Source of the DNA: Leptospira mtsangambouensis | GTDB taxonomy: Bacteria; Spirochaetota; Leptospiria; Leptospirales; Leptospiraceae | Length of the DNA: 64,000 nucleotides | Direction: 5' to 3' | Assembly: GCF_004770475.1 (NCBI RefSeq) | Contig: NZ_RQHK01000017.1 | Span: 62,001 to 126,000, forward strand | Shown here: positions 37,401 to 43,544 of the stretch, in pieces | Position numbering within the stretch: position 1 is the stretch's first letter | Layout: each line of letters opens with the position of its first letter | Position numbers and translations under genes: made by a program | Notes under the pieces: model-generated | The model's database searches: none | The model's input: the letters and a program-made list of their open reading frames with translations, nothing else | Told to the model about the DNA's origin: nothing

Positions 37401-37563
37401 AATGGCAATTAGCACATCACCAGGTGCAGAAGTCCAAAGACCTCTTGCAACCGTAGTGATAGGAGGGTTAGTCACAGCTAGTGCACTGACCCTCTTTGTT
37501 CTTCCTTTAGTTTATTTGAAGTTTGCAGCAAAAAAAGTTTTCATACTATCAAAAGACGCATAA
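34453..37563 (+). CDS. Heavy-metal RND efflux pump (CzcA/CusA family)
   Basis: 1036 residues: N-terminal membrane helix, large porter loops and 12 TM helices in two halves. The helix-4 metal/proton relay motif reads DFGLIVDGAVILIEN (Asp near 398 and 405), which is the CzcA-type (divalent cation) version rather than the Cu/Ag-type. Other marks: KVDAVPDITNVQVQV and YDRSIMVKNTLNTIVWNLSEG. Exports Zn, Co, Ni or Cd with the two upstream genes; the exact metal is not decided by sequence. Its 3' end overlaps the convergent dienelactone hydrolase by 52 bp. Confidence 0.93.
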   Translation: MEFLTKIVQVSLQNRLLVLVFTTLLVFGGIYSLKHLKVDAVPDITNVQVQVITTSPALSTLEIEQYITLPVERAITGIPNLIEVRSVSRYGFSLVTAVFADGTDLWKSRQLVSEKLTEASENIPAIFGKPVIGPITTGLGEVFQFTLESELHSQMELTTYLNWYINPTLKTVPGIVEVNSFGGKTKQYQVIVDPFKAASLGVSLNQIVNAVQSNNLSTGSGYIERSGEQLIVGSDGLLKSKNDFEKIQVGKMGDGFPIYLDNIANIIEGPRLRKGAATATGKSEVVGAVTLMLLGENSLEVTTAVKDKITQIEKTLPTGMKIKPYYDRSIMVKNTLNTIVWNLSEGAILVIIILFLMIGDFRSGLVIASMIPLAMLFAISLMFLRDLPANLMSMGAIDFGLIVDGAVILIENSHRRLGLKRKELKRDLTDAEQKETILNATIEVRKATIYGEIIIGVVYIPILTLSGTEGKMFIPMATTVLFALLGAFFLTLTIIPVLASYFLKGGHIAEAETPFFQKIHQWYTPKLDYCLRESKKVTYSTIGILILSIFLFFRLGGEFLPKLDEGNLLIEVSRYPSTTLTESLLSSIKIEKTILKEIPEITEVVSRTGSPDLAIEPMGVEKTDMYLDMKPRSEWNLTKTEIESKLQEIIERVAPQVAYGLSQPIEMRNNEIMAGIRADVGIKVFGDDLIQLKTIAEEISTKIKNIPGVVDLRIEQLYGLEYLRIKPNREKLARYDQSILDVNRVTESISSGVPAGIVYEGMKRFEIVVKTDVGQNLEQIKNIPVKVGKNTFAPLHELSEIQIEDGPVQIYHQNQNRYALVQFNIRGSDMVSTVNAVQTVLQKEIKFPPGYHYTTGGEFEKFESATKTLYVVVPITLIIIFLILYFAFNEISAATIIFLNVPFAITGGIFALYLRNLPFSISAGVGFIALFGIAVLNGLVLISFIRSLEQSGKKKEDAVKEAAISRLRPVLTTALLASIGFIPMAISTSPGAEVQRPLATVVIGGLVTASALTLFVLPLVYLKFAAKKVFILSKDA

Positions 37564-38318
37564 TCTGCTTTTTGATTATAAGCAAGACCAGGTAACCCTT
37601 GTTTTTCGGAACCTGGTCGAGTGAATCCATGAACTGCACCAGGATGAGAAACAAAAGTGACAGGAGCTTTTGCATCAGTGACGGTTTTCACAAAGGTTTC
37701 CACAGAAGCCTTAGGTACAAATGGATCGTCTGCCCCATGATGTACTAAAACTTTACTTTTTATCTTTTTGGCACCCGTTGCCAAATTTTTGCTACCAAAA
37801 AATCCATGGAAAGAAACAACTCCCCCTTTTAAATCTGCACCATCTAATGCTAGTTCAATGACTCCTCCGCCACCAAAACAATATCCAATAGCACCAATTT
37901 TACTCACATCTACATTGGGATTCGATTTTAAAATATCTAAGGCTTTGTAGATTTTTTTAAGAATTACTTTTGGATCCCCATTCGCACCAGAAAGTTTTCC
38001 AGCCTCCACATGATCCTTTGCAATGATTCCTTTTCCATAAACATCCATCACAAATGCAACATAACCCAAATCAGCTAATTGTTTGGCACGTTGTTTTGGA
38101 TAATCGTTTAAACCCCACCATTCATGGATCACAAGAATTCCGGGTCGTTTGCCTGTAATGGAAGAATCAACGGCGAGAAAACCTTCATACGTTTTCCCGT
38201 CCAATTTATATTCCACCGGACTGCCTGTGACTGTTGATTTAACGGGTAGTTGTGAAGTTGGCACGCTTGCACATTGAATGGCAAAAACGAGCGTAAGAAT
38301 GGAAATCAGTTTTTTCAT
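37512..38318 (-). CDS. Dienelactone hydrolase family lipoprotein
   Basis: 268 residues with a lipoprotein signal (LISILTLVFAIQC, Cys16). Alpha/beta-hydrolase of the dienelactone hydrolase family: the nucleophile is Cys in GAIGYCFGGGGV, acid Asp in HHGADDPFVP and base His in HPGAVHGF. Family substrates are enol-lactones or related esters; a periplasmic role is predicted by the lipobox. It shares 52 bp with the 3' end of the RND pump gene on the other strand. Confidence 0.9.
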   Translation of the reverse strand: MKKLISILTLVFAIQCASVPTSQLPVKSTVTGSPVEYKLDGKTYEGFLAVDSSITGKRPGILVIHEWWGLNDYPKQRAKQLADLGYVAFVMDVYGKGIIAKDHVEAGKLSGANGDPKVILKKIYKALDILKSNPNVDVSKIGAIGYCFGGGGVIELALDGADLKGGVVSFHGFFGSKNLATGAKKIKSKVLVHHGADDPFVPKASVETFVKTVTDAKAPVTFVSHPGAVHGFTRPGSEKQGLPGLAYNQKADYASFDSMKTFFAANFK

Positions 38319-38330
38319 ACATCTCCTGTT

Positions 38331-38365
38331 CTGCCAAAAGGAGGGACGATTTAGTCCCGAGGCAG
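38331..38365 (-). promoter_or_regulatory. Hairpin in the 5' leader of the dienelactone hydrolase gene
   Basis: Outer arms CTGCC (38331-38335) / GGCAG (38361-38365) and inner arms GGGAC (38343-38347) / GTCCC (38354-38358). In the minus-strand transcript it sits some ten bases upstream of the AGGAG ribosome site and may influence initiation or protect the 5' end. No known RNA family matched. Confidence 0.35.
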
Positions 38366-38495
38366 AGATAGATTTAGAATTTTAATTTGAAACTGTAAAA
38401 AAGAAACCTTATTTTCTGCTTAGTTCTGTCAGAATTTCAACTTTAGAGGAATCCAATCACTATGTTCTTTTTTGTATCCAAAATTAAAAAAATTC

Positions 38496-38521
38496 ATTAA
38501 TGAACCGATCGGTTCATTAAT
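38496..38521. promoter_or_regulatory. 26-bp perfect palindrome, TetR-type operator
   Basis: Every base is symmetric about 38508/38509; the core is GAACCGATCGGTTC, flanked on both sides by CATTAAT arms. This is the typical TetR/AcrR/FadR-like TetR site. It lies 89 bp before the acyl-CoA dehydrogenase start at 38610 and 177 bp before the divergent dienelactone hydrolase start, so it could govern either. Confidence 0.7.
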
Positions 38522-38609
38522 TACAATCATTCAATTTTTTTTGTTATACGAATATTTTTTAATCGCCTCACATTCATAAATTTTATCTTCTAATCCAAAA
38601 GGAATTTAT

Positions 38610-40322
38610 ATGATCCAAAGTAACTATTTTCAAACCAACGAAGACTTAAGGGAACATTTCGAAGATTTGATAGATTGGAATGAAATTGTACCAATCTACG
38701 AAAATCAATTTTCAGATTCCAAGTTATATTTAGAAAATAATAACCCTAAACTAGAATACGCACCATCTAATGTTAGTGAGGCGAAATCGTTTTATGAAGA
38801 AATTCTAAAATCTTGTGGTGAAATTAGTGGGATGTATGTTTCCCAAGTTGCTTCCATTGTAGATTCGAAAGGACTTAAATTTGAGAATGGAAACGTAATC
38901 CACCCACAAGAGATGGTGGATGTAGTCCAAATGTATCACGATGCAGGACTTGGTCCGGCAGCTTTCAAAAGAAAATACGGCGGACTTGGAACACCAAGTA
39001 TCATCAAAGCGATGATCGCTGAGTTAATGTATAGATCCGATAGTTCCATTACAATAGCAGTGGGAAGTATGGGCCTAGCCGCTATCCTAGAAGTTTGTGC
39101 AACCGAAGAAATGAAGAATGAATGGATTCCAAAATTAATTTCAGGAAACTATACTGTCACCATGGGACTATCGGAACCGGACTTTGGATCTGACTTACCA
39201 AATATCACAACCAAGGCAATCAAAAAAGATGATAAGTGGTTTCTGAATGGAACCAAAAGATTCCAAACAGTTGCTTGTGGTATCAATGGAAGTCCAGGAA
39301 TCACACTTACTCTTGCGAGAACAGGAACTCAAGAAAGCGGAGCGCGAGGACTTTCTTTTTTCATCGTTGAAAACAAAAACTACGCCGTACAAGGAATTGA
39401 AAAAAAATTAGGAATCAAAGCATCTGCAACATGCGAAACCGTTTTTGAAAACAGTGAAGGCCATTTGGTTGGAAAAGAAGGTTTCGGACTTGTGAAATAT
39501 GTTATGGGAATGCTCAACGGCGCACGCCTCAGCGTATCTTCCCAAGGAACGGGAATCGTTACAGCAGCTTACGAAGAAGCTCTCAAATATGCGAAAGAAA
39601 GAGTTCAATTCGGAAAACCCATTTATGAAATTCCAGCCGTACGTCGTATGTTGGATCGAATGGAAAGGGAATTGGCGGGAATGCGTTGCCTCATGGTAGA
39701 GGCAGCATATTCCGTAGATAAATACTATTGGTATGAAGATGGAAGGACACCTACCCCAGAAGAAACAAAAACCGGAAAATTTTGGGAGAAGGTAGCAAAT
39801 ACGCTCACTCCTATTTCCAAATACTATAACTCTGAAATGTGTAATGATCTAGTATATGACGGATTACAAGTATTAGGTGGTGCAGGATATACAGAAGATT
39901 ATGATCTTTCTAGACTTTATCGAGATGCCAGGATCACCAATATCTATGATGGAACCACACAAATCCAAGTCAACGCAGCCATTGGAGGAATCACATCAGG
40001 GATGAGCCCGACAGGTACATTTCGTGCTTACTTAGATCATCTTGCAAAAGGTTCGGAATCAAATCCAAAACTTCTAGAAGTTCGAAATCTTTTTGAGTCC
40101 ATTGTGGAAACATACAAGTCGATCGAAAACCAAGAGACCAAAGAAACATTTAGTTTTGAAGTAGTCGAATCAGCAGCAAGAGTGGTAGTCGGCTACTTAA
40201 TGGAAAGAGCAAAAAACAAATCTTCGAAACGAAAAGATTTACGCACCACCTGGTGCAAAGCCTTCCATGCTGATAGTCTGGCAATCCTTTCCGCAAACAA
40301 AATCAGACTCACTGAAAGATAA
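38610..40322 (+). CDS. Acyl-CoA dehydrogenase (long C-terminal type), catalytic Glu position is Asp
   Basis: 570 residues, the length of the FadE5/DmdC-type group with an extra C-terminal helix domain. FAD/substrate motifs: YTVTMGLSEPDFGSDL, KWFLNGTKRFQT, RVQFGKPIYEIPAVRRML, LQVLGGAGYTEDYDLSRLYRDARI. The segment that normally reads IYEGT, with the catalytic Glu, is IYDGTTQIQ here, so Asp447 sits at the base position. Oxidises an acyl-CoA at alpha-beta carbons; the chain preference is unknown. Start is preceded by AAAGGAA; a perfect TetR-type operator lies upstream. Confidence 0.92.
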   Translation: MIQSNYFQTNEDLREHFEDLIDWNEIVPIYENQFSDSKLYLENNNPKLEYAPSNVSEAKSFYEEILKSCGEISGMYVSQVASIVDSKGLKFENGNVIHPQEMVDVVQMYHDAGLGPAAFKRKYGGLGTPSIIKAMIAELMYRSDSSITIAVGSMGLAAILEVCATEEMKNEWIPKLISGNYTVTMGLSEPDFGSDLPNITTKAIKKDDKWFLNGTKRFQTVACGINGSPGITLTLARTGTQESGARGLSFFIVENKNYAVQGIEKKLGIKASATCETVFENSEGHLVGKEGFGLVKYVMGMLNGARLSVSSQGTGIVTAAYEEALKYAKERVQFGKPIYEIPAVRRMLDRMERELAGMRCLMVEAAYSVDKYYWYEDGRTPTPEETKTGKFWEKVANTLTPISKYYNSEMCNDLVYDGLQVLGGAGYTEDYDLSRLYRDARITNIYDGTTQIQVNAAIGGITSGMSPTGTFRAYLDHLAKGSESNPKLLEVRNLFESIVETYKSIENQETKETFSFEVVESAARVVVGYLMERAKNKSSKRKDLRTTWCKAFHADSLAILSANKIRLTER

Positions 40323-40349
40323 AAAAAAGGGTCCTCGTCATGAGGACCC
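40321..40349 (-). terminator. Intrinsic terminator of the desaturase operon
   Basis: Stem GGGTCCTC (40329-40336) / GAGGACCC (40342-40349), 8 bp with a 5-base loop. Read on the minus strand the stem is followed by a run of eight T (complement of 40321-40328), so it terminates the desaturase transcript. On the plus strand there is no T-run, so it does not terminate the acyl-CoA dehydrogenase well. Confidence 0.85.
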
Positions 40350-40411
40350 GAAAGAAAGGAAAGGGATGAACTCACCACAATGCGCTAGTGGGAAGTCCAA
40401 AATTGTTCAGG

Positions 40412-41593
40412 TTAAGTGAGAGTAACGGATTTCTCTTCTGCAGGAAGGGAGATCTGGAAACTGGGTTGTGAAATCATACCTTTTGGTTCCAAATATACTT
40501 TTCGATTCCCCATTAATTTTCCCGCGATAGAATCTGGAAAAGAGTATGCAATGATTCGTTTCCAAACAGAAGCAAACTGCTTTAAAAAACTTCCTGTGTT
40601 GTAGTGTTGACCATACTTTGCACAAATTTCTTTCAAACGAGGTGCAACTTCACGATAACGTATCGCTGGCATACCAGGGAACATATGGTGTTCAATTTGG
40701 TGACTTAAGTGGCCAGTCATTGTATAAAACAACTTACTACCTTCCAAGTTAGACGAACCTTTGAGCTGTCTTAAATACCATTGTGCTTTTGTTTCACCAA
40801 CAATCTCTTCAGTAGAAAAGGATTCTGCATTTTCTGTGAAGTGACCACAGAAAATCACTGCATATGTCCAAAGGTTACGAATTAAATTCGCAATCATATT
40901 CCCTAAAATGATTTTTGGAAAATTAAGTCCGGCAAGTACTGGAAACAATAAGTAATCCTTTACAACCTGTAGTTCAATTTTTTTAAAGAACACTTTCTTA
41001 AAATCTTTTAAGGTTCTTTTATTTCTTTGTTTTTTGGGAATTTCTAAGTGTTCAACACGGAATCCATGTGCACCAATTCCCCATTGAAAGTTCATAGCAA
41101 GGAATAGATTAGTGAAAGGCTGTGTCAAATGAACCGGCTTCCATTTTTGCCCTTCTGTCAAACGTGTAAAATTATAACCATAATCATGGTCTTTGTTTAA
41201 AACATTCGTAAAGGTATGGTGCATATAGTTATGATAAAATTTCCACTGATGTGCATCACAGACGATATCCCACTCGAAAGTTCTTGAATTAAAACGTGGA
41301 TCGTTCATCCAATCATATTGACCATGAAGGACATTATGACCAAGTTCCATATTGTTGATAATTTTAGATGTCGCCAGTAACAAAGTCCCAGCAACAAAAG
41401 AAATTGGTTCAAAACTAAAATGGATGAGTCCTCTACCCAAAATTTCTGTATAACGATACGCCTTATAAATGAATCGGATATGATCTGCATCTTCCTTTCC
41501 GACTTTGGACATTACTTCTTCTCGAAGTGATTCTACTTCTTTACCAAATGCTTCAATTTCTTCGTTGTTTAACTTTTTACTGATCGTTCTCAT
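40412..41593 (-). CDS. Membrane fatty acid desaturase
   Basis: 393 residues. Three histidine boxes for the di-iron centre: HNVLH (86-90), HNYMHH (121-126) and, near residue 300, HQIEHH, the front-end/acyl-lipid type third box. Hydrophobic helices flank them. Introduces a double bond into fatty acyl chains using O2 and electrons, which the ferredoxin-reductase-like gene 60 bp upstream would supply. DesB of Pseudomonas is the closest functional analogue by context. Followed by an intrinsic terminator. Confidence 0.93.
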   Translation of the reverse strand: MRTISKKLNNEEIEAFGKEVESLREEVMSKVGKEDADHIRFIYKAYRYTEILGRGLIHFSFEPISFVAGTLLLATSKIINNMELGHNVLHGQYDWMNDPRFNSRTFEWDIVCDAHQWKFYHNYMHHTFTNVLNKDHDYGYNFTRLTEGQKWKPVHLTQPFTNLFLAMNFQWGIGAHGFRVEHLEIPKKQRNKRTLKDFKKVFFKKIELQVVKDYLLFPVLAGLNFPKIILGNMIANLIRNLWTYAVIFCGHFTENAESFSTEEIVGETKAQWYLRQLKGSSNLEGSKLFYTMTGHLSHQIEHHMFPGMPAIRYREVAPRLKEICAKYGQHYNTGSFLKQFASVWKRIIAYSFPDSIAGKLMGNRKVYLEPKGMISQPSFQISLPAEEKSVTLT

Positions 41594-41653
41594 ATTATTT
41601 TCCTATGAATATTTCGTTTATTTTAATCTGTTTAGAGCCTTGAGTTCTCAGAT

Positions 41654-42739
41654 CTAAAGTTCTAATTCCACATTTGATTCTGCACGAGAGATACAAATTT
41701 GAATATTTTCTTCACCTAACTCAGATACTTCGCCTTTAGATAAATCAGTCACAGAACCTGCAGATTTTTTACAAACACAAGTATGACAAATCCCCATCCG
41801 ACATCCACTTGGCGGATAAATTCCTTGGTCTTCTAGTTCTTCTAGAAGGGAACGTTCCCCTTTTACTTGAATTGTTTTGTGACTCAAAGAGAGAAACACA
41901 TCCACCGTTCCCGTTTTTTTGACTTTCAACTGCGATTGACCTGGCAAAAGAAAAAGCTCTGACTTTACTTCATTTCCTTCTAAAAGGGAAAGCGCTTTGG
42001 TTTGCATTGGTCCTGGGCCACAAACATAAACAGAATAAGATTTAATATCATCGGTATATTTCTGTAAAATTTCTTTGGTCAGAAAACCTGAATCAAAACC
42101 TTCACGAGGAACGTCTGAAAAAATATAACGAATCTCTAAAAAGCCAGTTGCTTTAGCAATTTCTTCTAATGAAGAATGTAAGATGATGTCTTCATAGGAC
42201 CTAACAAAATACAAAAGTGTGGCTTTTCCTTTGAATTGGTTTGCCTGTAATTGTTTGAGAATGGAATGAATCGGAGTGATTCCACTTCCACCAGCCAAAA
42301 ATAAAATTTTAGAAGGTAAAACCTTTGGAAGAACAAACTCACCCGATGGCTCTCCGAGTTCCAACAAATCTCCTTTTTTAATATTCTGATTGATAAAGTT
42401 GGAAACAAGACCACCTGCTTGGCGTTTGACGGTGATACTAAGATACTTTTCACCAGGGAAGGAAGACAAAGAATAAAACCGAGTGACACGTCTACCTGCG
42501 ATTTCAATTGTCACTGGTACATGTTGGCCAGATACAAATCCTTTCCAAAGCCAATTGGGTTTTAAAACCAATGTCTTTGCTTCAGCCGTTTCTTCGCGGA
42601 CGGCAATGACCTTGGCTTTGACCGCCGTTACCGAAAATCGGGGATTGATTTCCCCTAATAGGAAATCTGCCCAATCTCCAGGTTGGAGGAATTTCAAAAA
42701 TTCCTTTGGTTGGTTGTAGATAAAAGGAAAGGTTTTCAT
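41654..42739 (-). CDS. Ferredoxin reductase with C-terminal [2Fe-2S] domain
   Basis: 361 residues. FAD domain with VTRFYSLSSFPGEKYLSITVK (RxYSLS), NAD domain with ILFLAGGSGITPIHSIL and VYVCGPGPMQTKAL, and a plant-type ferredoxin domain with GCRMGICHTC (Cys-x4-Cys-x2-Cys) and the fourth Cys in IQICISR. Architecture of the DesC-type or phthalate-dioxygenase-like electron donors: NAD(P)H to FAD to 2Fe-2S. It is cotranscribed with the desaturase and is divergent from a TetR regulator whose operators flank the promoter. Confidence 0.93.
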   Translation of the reverse strand: MKTFPFIYNQPKEFLKFLQPGDWADFLLGEINPRFSVTAVKAKVIAVREETAEAKTLVLKPNWLWKGFVSGQHVPVTIEIAGRRVTRFYSLSSFPGEKYLSITVKRQAGGLVSNFINQNIKKGDLLELGEPSGEFVLPKVLPSKILFLAGGSGITPIHSILKQLQANQFKGKATLLYFVRSYEDIILHSSLEEIAKATGFLEIRYIFSDVPREGFDSGFLTKEILQKYTDDIKSYSVYVCGPGPMQTKALSLLEGNEVKSELFLLPGQSQLKVKKTGTVDVFLSLSHKTIQVKGERSLLEELEDQGIYPPSGCRMGICHTCVCKKSAGSVTDLSKGEVSELGEENIQICISRAESNVELEL

Positions 42740-42763
42740 TTTCGCCTCATATTTCGCATTTAA

Positions 42764-42779
42764 GTGAACACTCGTTCAC
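42764..42779. promoter_or_regulatory. TetR-type operator before the ferredoxin reductase
   Basis: GTGAACACTCGTTCAC, with perfect 6-bp arms GTGAAC/GTTCAC, 24 bp upstream of the ferredoxin-reductase ATG. The pattern matches the second site at 42861-42878 and recalls the DesT operator of Pseudomonas (GTGAAC...GTT.AC) as I know it. Confidence 0.7.
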
Positions 42780-42860
42780 AGAGATATTTAATAGTGTTAA
42801 TTTACGTCGTTAGCTATGTCAATCCCTAATTCTCCGTTTAGTCCTTGCTTTTTAAAAAAA

Positions 42861-42878
42861 AGTGAACAATCGTTTACT
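42861..42878. promoter_or_regulatory. TetR-type operator before the tetR-like gene
   Basis: AGTGAACAATCGTTTACT, arms AGTGAAC / GTTTACT with one mismatch, ending 11 bp before the regulator's ATG. Same half-site as at 42764-42779, so the regulator likely represses both itself and the divergent operon. Confidence 0.7.
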
Positions 42879-42889
42879 GAATTCACGCC

Positions 42890-43513
42890 ATGAAACTCAA
42901 CAAACGCTATGCCCAAAAACTTCGTACCCATAGCAATCTGCTCGAAGGAGCTTTGCGATTGATGGGGGAAGAGAAAGGTTTAGGCGATTTGAGCCTTCGA
43001 GAAGTGGCGGGTGAGGCAGGAATCGTTCCAGCCGCCTTCTACCGGCATTTTAAAAATATGGAAGAGCTCGGTTTGTCACTTGTGGATGAGTGTGGAAGCC
43101 GAATCCAGACGATTGTAGGGGATGCTCGCACCAAGGGAGCCTATAAGTCAGCTTTGCAACTTACGATTGGATTTTTCTTTGATTATGTTACGAATAACCG
43201 TTCCCTCTTTCGTTTTATCGCCAGGGAAAGAACCGGTGGGAACCGAAAGATTCGGGAAAAAATTCGTGAGTCAATGAAATCAATTGCAACGGAACTTGCG
43301 AAAGATATGCGAATGCCAAAAATGATTCCTGTCGAAGACATCCAATTTGCATCTGAATTGATTGTGAGTATTTGTTTTCAAATGGCTTCCGATTTTTTAG
43401 ATCTGGCAACGGACGCCCATTCAGAGATGAGAAAATTAAAATTACAAACGATCAAACAAGTGCGATTGGTTTTTATCGGCACAATCCGAGGAAGAAAACG
43501 AAAAGATAAGTAA
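42890..43513 (+). CDS. TetR family regulator, DesT-like by context
   Basis: 207 residues. N-terminal TetR helix-turn-helix: LLEGALRLMGEEKGLGDLSLREVAGEAGIVPAAFYRHFKNMEELG (quoted in parts) with AGIVPAAFYRHF as the recognition helix. The C-terminal ligand domain is helical. It is divergent from a ferredoxin reductase and desaturase, and two matching palindromes lie in the 150-bp promoter gap. By analogy it senses acyl-CoA saturation; the ligand is inference. ATG at 42890. Confidence 0.9.
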   Translation: MKLNKRYAQKLRTHSNLLEGALRLMGEEKGLGDLSLREVAGEAGIVPAAFYRHFKNMEELGLSLVDECGSRIQTIVGDARTKGAYKSALQLTIGFFFDYVTNNRSLFRFIARERTGGNRKIREKIRESMKSIATELAKDMRMPKMIPVEDIQFASELIVSICFQMASDFLDLATDAHSEMRKLKLQTIKQVRLVFIGTIRGRKRKDK

Positions 43514-43516
43514 AAT

Positions 43517-43544
43517 AAAAACTAAATCAATAGATTTAGTTTTT
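43517..43544. terminator. Bidirectional terminator
   Basis: Perfect 12-bp stem AAAAACTAAATC (43517-43528) / GATTTAGTTTTT (43533-43544) with a 4-base loop. A/T runs at both ends suit termination in both directions between the convergent TetR and kinase genes. The kinase stop codon lies in the right arm. Confidence 0.85.

Noticed and set aside
34453..37563. Copper/silver-type (CusA) assignment of the RND pump
   Set aside because: The helix-4 motif is DFGLIVDGAV, the divalent-cation (CzcA) version; the Cu/Ag branch has a different motif there.
40321..40349. Terminator of the acyl-CoA dehydrogenase gene on the plus strand
   Set aside because: The A-run lies before the hairpin on the plus strand, so the T-run exists only for minus-strand transcription.
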